From NCBI GenBank assembly GCA_002778195.1, contig PCDI01000012.1, positions 381,129-445,128 of the forward strand: a stretch of DNA of 64,000 bases, in the 5' to 3' direction. Below the pieces are notes generated by a model. It was not told where the DNA came from. It did no database searches and was given only the letters and a program-made list of their open reading frames with translations. Source of the DNA: Raffaelea ambrosiae. Lineage: Eukaryota; Ascomycota; Sordariomycetes; Ophiostomatales; Ophiostomataceae. The translations under genes were made by a program, and so were the position numbers. This document shows, piece after piece, positions 58,984 to 64,000 of this stretch; the stretch's first letter is position 1, and every line of letters starts with the position of its first letter.

Positions 58984-61967
58984 TCATCGTTGCCGTGTCG
59001 ACTGGCTATGGTGATGCCGCTTGCCCTGCGGCACGACGTAGACGTCGTTGAAGTTCATGGCCACGCCCAGGAAGCGCAGGTCGGCATCCTTTTGGTAGCC
59101 CAGATCCGCCAGCAGGTACACGACGCGCTTGCGGAAGGTCTTGCCCAGAACCTGCAGACGCTGCTGCAGCGCCGGCAGCTCGGACTCGACCTCGGCCGAC
59201 CCAGCCGCGCCCGTCCCCGCCCCTGGAAAAGAGGCGTCGGGCCCGCCGGCGTCGTCGTCCAGGGCCCGGTTCGGGTCCGGCTGGCGCAGCACGTCGGCTT
59301 CTTGGCGCTTGGTAAAGTCGGACACGGACCAGCTGTAGAGCCCGTCGACGCTGTCGCGGAAGGCCAGCATGGTGCGCAGCAGTTCCTTCAGCTGGGACGG
59401 GAAGCCGTTGGCATCCTCGGCGGGCACATCCAGAAGACTGCCCGCACCAGCCGAGCCAGACGCTCCATGGGCGGCAGCCGCTGCGGCGGCGGCGGCGGCG
59501 GCCTGCTTTATCTCGACATAGGCGCGCCGCTGCACGCCCAGCAGACCCTTGTGGGTGATGGAGGTCAGGTAGTTGGTGTGGGCGGTGATGAGGTCGTCGA
59601 GGGTGCAGTCCTCGCGGCGGATGGCCGTCTGCAGGGTCTCCCAGCTGGCCTCGATGACCTCGAAGAGGATGTAGTACTGCAGCTGGCCGACAAAGTGGAC
59701 CATCTCGGCCAGGGTGCCGCGGGTGGTCTTCCAGGTCTGGCGGATGGCGGGCTTGTCGGTCTGCAGGACGCCGCGGGCGCCCGTCATGCACTTGTGCCAG
59801 GTGGACGACAGCGCAAACTCGACGCGCTTGACGTGCCACAGGAAGTTGAAGACCTTGAGGTACTGCTTGCTGGCCCACTCGGTGACGACGCAGTCGACGG
59901 GGCGGTCGATCTTGTACTCGAGCGTGAAGCAGTCCCAGCCGGTGTCGCCGTGCGACTGCTGCAGCATGCGGGCGTCGAGGCGGCGCAGGATCTCGGGCGG
60001 CTCGAACTGCGCGTTGGAGTCGCGGATGGCGTGGTCCAGCTGCGACGTCAGCGTGTGGCGGTACTGGGCCGTGGCCGGGCGGTCCAGGTTGGGCGCCAGC
60101 GACTCCATCAGCAGGGCCACAAAGTCGCCCTGGCCCAGCAGAATGTACTTTTTGAGGGCGGCCAGGTGCGCAAACAGATGGAACTTGTCGGTCATGAGAT
60201 GCATCAGGCGCCGCATGGTGGTCTTGTAGGCCTCGTCGATCCAGGCCTCGAGCGTGGCCGTGTCGCCGTAGCGCAGCTCCTTGGACGCGCCCTTGCTGTA
60301 GTTGTCGACCCACGGCGCGTCGCCGCAGCTGTGGCGGATAAAGTTGAGCGACTTGCCGATCAGAAACACCTTCTCGGCAAAGTCGGCGCGCACAATGGAC
60401 GGGATCATGGCCGCGTCGATCTCGTACTTGTCGTTCCACACGGAGCTGTGGCCCTTGGCGCGCGCCGCCTCCTGGCGCCGGGCGTCGTCGGCGCCGCTGC
60501 CCTGCTCGCGCACAAAGAACTCCCGGTACGGGTCGGCCAGCTCGCCGTCGTAGATCCAGCGCCGCAGAATGTCGTAGAACGGCCGCGCCACGGGCGCCAG
60601 CAGCCGCTCGGCAAAGGCGCCGACGGTGGGGTCGCCGTGCGACGTGGAGAAGCCGTGGATGAGCGAGATGAGCTGGCCGCCGCGCTTGCTCGCCGACTCC
60701 TCGGCAATGAGGGACATCAGACGCAGGCCCATGGTGGCCTCGCGCGTCCACACCACGCATCGCTTCAGCGTCACCCCCGCACGGCCAATGCCGCGTCGTG
60801 GCGCCGTGCCGTCCAGCGCGGCCAGAGCCCGCCGGATCTGGCTCTCCAGCGTGGCCACGAGGCTGAGATAGGACCGCAGCTCCGTGCTGATGGCCGCCCG
60901 CAGGCTCTGGTCAAGCAGGCCCTTGGCTGGCGACTGGACGAACGCGGACAGCCGCCGATACAGCAGCGCCGGCTCGGCCAAGGTGTGCAGGAGAGAGACC
61001 ATGGGAGCCGGCAGTGTTGGCGGCAGGACGAGGACGGCGTCCTGCTCAAACACCATGGTGGCCGAGTCCAGGCCCTGCAGCGTGAAGGGCAGGTCGCGCA
61101 GAAGCGTGGTCTCGCTGGGCTCCGTCTCGACGTAGCTGTCGGCCAGCCGCGTCGACCGGAGCGCCACGTCTCGGGGGTTGGCCGCCACGGCCGCGTCGTC
61201 GGCGGCCGCTGCCGCAGCCTCTTCGGGGCCCCTCCGCGCCTGTTCGGGCGGGAACTTTGGCAAGCCTCCCCGCGAGAAAGCGTCGTCAAACGCCTCCTGC
61301 TCGTGTGGGGATGGCTGTGTCTGTGACGTCCGGGACGTGCCTCCCGACCGTTCGGCGGCTCGCTCGGCCCGCTCGCGGCGGTCAGCCCTTGCATCGGGCG
61401 GCCGTTGTCGCTCTTGCGGCTGGTCGTACGACTCCTCCGAGTCGTCCTGTGGCTCTTCCTCGTCCTCCTCGGCCTCGTCGTACTCCTCAGGCACCCGGGG
61501 CAGAGCCGGGGCGTTGGGGTCGGGCGAGTCGGCCAGCTGGTAGAGGAGATAGAGAATGGCCCACTTCTGGTTGAGCACGGGGAGGGCGAGGAGGCGCGAG
61601 TAGAGCTGGGAGAAGCGCCAGGCGTCATTGGGTCGGTCGACGGTCAGCTTCTTCCGGATCAGGTCCATGGTGTGGTTAACATCCGCGGCCATCTCGGGAG
61701 CAGGTGGTCTGGGTAGAGAGGCAGACGTCAGTAGGGGTCCGGGACCAGAGAGCCATGGAACGGAAGGGAATCTTACGTCTCGAGAATGCCCCGAACAAGC
61801 TGAAAGCAGTAGTCCTGCCGCCGCTGGGCCTCGGCGTCGTCTGCGTTGGGGTCGTCGGGCACAAGGTGGTGGATCAGTCCATTGATGGCCGTGTTGATGC
61901 GGTCTGACAGCACGGGCTTGCGCGCCGAGCTGGCCGCCGAGGGCGCTTTCCGGGCCCTGCGATCCAT
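58984..61967 (-). CDS. SPC98: Gamma-tubulin complex component 3 (GCP3/Spc98/Alp6)
   Basis: Exons 61967..61777 and 61708..58984 on the minus strand give 971 residues. The 68-bp phase-2 intron is GTAAGA..CCCAG, and the junction reads RGILETPPAPEMAADVNH. GCP3 family sequence runs from the N-terminal helical segment (NDAWRFSQLYSRLLALPVLN) and an acidic/Arg linker to the GRIP1-type region (LQGLDSATMVFEQDAVLVLP, VQSPAKGLLDQSLRAAIST, LISLIHGFSTSHGDPTVGAF, IYDGELADPYREFFV) and the GRIP2-type region (KYILLGQGDFVALLMESLAP, WHVKRVEFALSSTWHKCM, VHFVGQLQYYILFEVIEASW). Together with gamma-tubulin and GCP2 it nucleates microtubules at the spindle pole body. An Ala-rich loop (AAAAAAAAAHGASG) interrupts the C-terminal part. 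An uninterrupted opposite-strand frame of 831 codons is a GC-bias shadow. Confidence 0.93.
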
Positions 61968-62784
61968 GTTTGCGTCGTCTGGCTGTCGTCCAGACAGTGC
62001 TGCTAGGGAGGGGGGCGGGGGGGCTCGGCAGCAGACGAGCGCAGTTGTGTGGTGTCGTGCGGTCGTGAGAGATGTCGTCGTTTGGGGGAGGGGCAGCGCG
62101 TCACCGAGCCGCTATATCAATAGATAACTGGTTACTAGTTAGATGGAGATTGTGACGCGACGGCAGGAGCGACCGCGCCGGTCGGGTGGCGCCTGCGATT
62201 TGGGGAAGCCAGTGTATTCCAGGGCATTATAAGGCTTTTCGGCGCTTTCCAGGGCGGCGTCGCTGTTCAGGATGGCACCAAGCGCTAAAATACAGGCCTT
62301 ACAGCGGGTATAGTGGCGAGGAAAAGGCAGCCCCATGTACCAGTACTTGGGTGTCCCGTGTTTGCCCCGCCGTGTCCGGTGCGCGCCGTCTATTTGTACA
62401 AGTCCACTCTACTTGCACGGTCTGCCCTCCAACACGCCATTGCCGTGCACATCGGCGCAGAGGCCATCAAAAATTAGCATCGTCACAAAAAACCCAACTT
62501 CACTTTTCCCAGTCCCAAACCACTGCTGCGCTGCCCGTCCATCGTCCCAGCCGCCACACCATGCGCAATCCATCGATCTAGCATCGGATTCCGGACCCCA
62601 TGCGCCCCCCGCCCGCGTCCCATGCGCTCATGATTGCTGTTTTCGCGCGGCGCTGTGCTCGTTTTTTGCACGCGACAACTGGCTCTCCCCTCCGGCTCTC
62701 GTCTTCCCCTCTTCGCCTTTCCCTACCGCCCGCATCCCCCCCTGCCCGGCCCGGCCACCCCTCCCCCCCGGCGCTGCCGCCACG
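61968..62784. promoter_or_regulatory. Divergent promoter between GCP3 and HFI1
   Basis: 817 bp separate the two start codons. It contains a CTATATCAATAG AT-rich element near 62110 and a pyrimidine-rich leader (62640-62784) directly before HFI1. No further gene is supported. Confidence 0.5.
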
Positions 62785-64000
62785 ATGCCTGACATCAACC
62801 CGGCGGACCTCAGCCGGCCGTCCATCAGCCTGACGACGCCCATCCTCGCCAACAAGTCGATAACCGTCTCGGCCCTGTCCAAGCCCGCGAAGACCAGCCA
62901 GATCATCCCGCCGCGCATCGACCTCGAGTCGGCCTACTTGTCGCTGAAGCTCGCCATCGGCAGCGAGCAGTGGCCGACGTACCGGGATGCGACCACCCAG
63001 TTCTTTGTCGGTACGTGCGGCTTGCTGCTGCCCACGCCGTCTGTCCGACGGTTTCAACGTCATTTATTTTATTTTTATTTTATTTTGACTTACTCCTTGC
63101 TAACTTTTTTTGGACAGGCCGCCTCAACCAACAAGAATATACCGACATCGTCGACCCGATCCTCGTCTCCCCCAATGGCGAAAAAGAACACCTGCACAAC
63201 CAGCTGATTGCCGCCATCTACGGCAATGTCACCCGCGAGATGCCCGACGCGGGCCTGGCCCCCTGGGTCAGCGCCAACGAGAAGCCGAGTTCCGGGCTCG
63301 GCGGCAAGCAGGCCGGCGGCGATGCCAACGAGCGCCGGCTCAAGGGCGAAGTCATGCTGCTGCCCAGTAAGGACCGGAGGCGCATCAAGGATCTCATGCA
63401 GAACGAAGTATGTCACAGTGCGACTGCCACTGATCCGTACTGGTTTCGGCACTCTTCCCGGCCGCAGCCTTGCAGCACAACTAACACATACCCCAGAAAA
63501 ACCCCCATATCGACCCCTACGATGCGCTGGCAAGCGTCTTCATGCACCAGAACCGCACACGGATACCCAAGGCCGTAGACCCGCCCACCAGTGCCACGGG
63601 TGGCCTCAATCGGATGAGTACGCTCCCCCCCCCTTCTCATGTCCCTGTCTCTATGGCATGCCTCCCGGGTGCAGGACATCTCTCCAGGTTTACACATCCC
63701 CCCTCTGCTCACACATGCTTTCCGCGCCCTCAGACTTGGACGTGGAGATTAGGAAGCGATTCACGCAGCCGCTGGCCGTGGAGTCGGGCGAGTTTCCAGA
63801 CACCAGCAACATCGAGTCCCGTATGCTGCCGTTCTGTTACGAGGCCGGCCTCGTGTCAGGCCACGCCAGCGACGCCGCCCAGTTCATGTCCATTGCCACC
63901 GAGACCTACATCAAGGAGGTCTTATCGGCCGTGTTCAGCCGTACGCGCAGCAACGGGCCCGGCGAGTTTGGCAGCGCCGGCTTCGGCGGTAGCAACTGGG
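62785..64000 (+). CDS. HFI1: SAGA coactivator subunit Hfi1/Ada1 (partial, runs off right edge)
   Basis: Four exons are visible: 62785..63010, 63118..63407, 63497..63617 and 63734 to the window end. Introns of 107, 89 and 116 bp have GTACGT/GTATGT/GTACGC donors and CAG acceptors, and all phases close. Residues begin MPDINPADLSRPSISLTTP. IDLESAYLSLKLAIGSEQW, then the junction FFVGRLNQQEYTDIVDPIL, is the diagnostic head of the SAGA subunit Ada1/Hfi1 (transcriptional regulator of RNA polII, SAGA subunit). The set HLHNQLIAAIYGNV, the LPSKDRRRIK linker and NIESRMLPFCYEAGLVSGHA agrees. Hfi1 is an architectural subunit needed to assemble SAGA for histone acetylation-dependent transcription. The C-terminus lies beyond base 64000. 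Confidence 0.9.

Noticed and set aside
58831..61326. 831-codon plus-strand open frame opposite GCP3
   Set aside because: It is antisense to a well-supported GCP3 exon. Its Val/Gly/Arg/Gln/His-rich composition is what a GC-rich third-position bias produces on the other strand, and no family is recognisable.
1..64000. CRISPR arrays, operons, bacterial-type ribosome binding sites and rRNA
   Set aside because: None seen. The splice signals and gene families are those of a eukaryotic nuclear genome.

Overview
The window is nuclear DNA from a filamentous ascomycete. The genes carry short spliceosomal introns (56-237 bp) with fungal signals: GTANGT-type donors, CTAAC/TACTAAC branch sites and YAG acceptors. 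Coding sequence is GC-rich, many proteins carry long disordered or Q/A/S/T-rich inserts, and intergenic DNA is full of homopolymers and pyrimidine tracts. Gene content (ATG5, a Wee1 kinase, fungal MED1, HFI1/ADA1, GCP3/Spc98, an ERCC8/Rad28-like WD40 protein, a large Zn2Cys6 regulator) fits a Sordariomycete. An Ophiostomatales-like genome (Sporothrix/Ophiostoma type) is my guess from style, not proof.

Layout, left to right. 1-3101: pyrimidine-rich leader with simple repeats. 3102-7638 (+): 1477-aa disordered protein with an N-terminal helical, possibly histone-fold-like region. 7639-10262: largely gene-free, with one weak small-gene candidate. 10263-11130 (+): classical short-chain dehydrogenase. 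11586-12574 (-): secreted Ser/Thr-rich protein that appears only after joining three exons. 14691-15279 (+): four-helix MARVEL-like membrane protein. 16724-18658 (+): Gly/Met/Thr-rich 590-aa protein. 19502-20675 (+): ATG5. 21776-27370 (-): six-exon, 1666-aa Zn2Cys6 transcription factor. 27371-42752: more than 15 kb with no convincing gene. 42753-43954 (-) and 44405-46214 (+): a divergent pair, a conserved-looking nuclear protein of unknown function and the ERCC8/Rad28-like protein. 49068-51366 (+): MED1 with a GC-AG intron. 54316-57972 (+): Wee1. 58984-61967 (-): GCP3/Spc98, convergent with Wee1. 62785-64000 (+): HFI1/ADA1, running off the right edge and divergent from GCP3.

The recognised genes are housekeeping: RNA polymerase II co-activators (MED1, HFI1), mitotic entry and spindle nucleation (Wee1, GCP3), repair (ERCC8-like) and autophagy (ATG5). 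I see no secondary-metabolite cluster, virus or intact transposon. The most unusual signal is non-coding: the 9-mer TACTATGTA/TACATAGTA occurs at least 17 times by eye (about 0.5 expected by chance), almost all in gene-free DNA and concentrated in the 30-42 kb stretch, sometimes joined to a TACGAGTA word. Other points of interest are the four aromatic-Gly-Pro peptide motifs and the H2A-like helix in the first gene, the GC-AG intron in MED1, and an inverted repeat in an AT-rich patch near 48.4 kb. Gene models were built by hand from reading frames and splice signals, and family assignments come from recognised motifs, without database searches.
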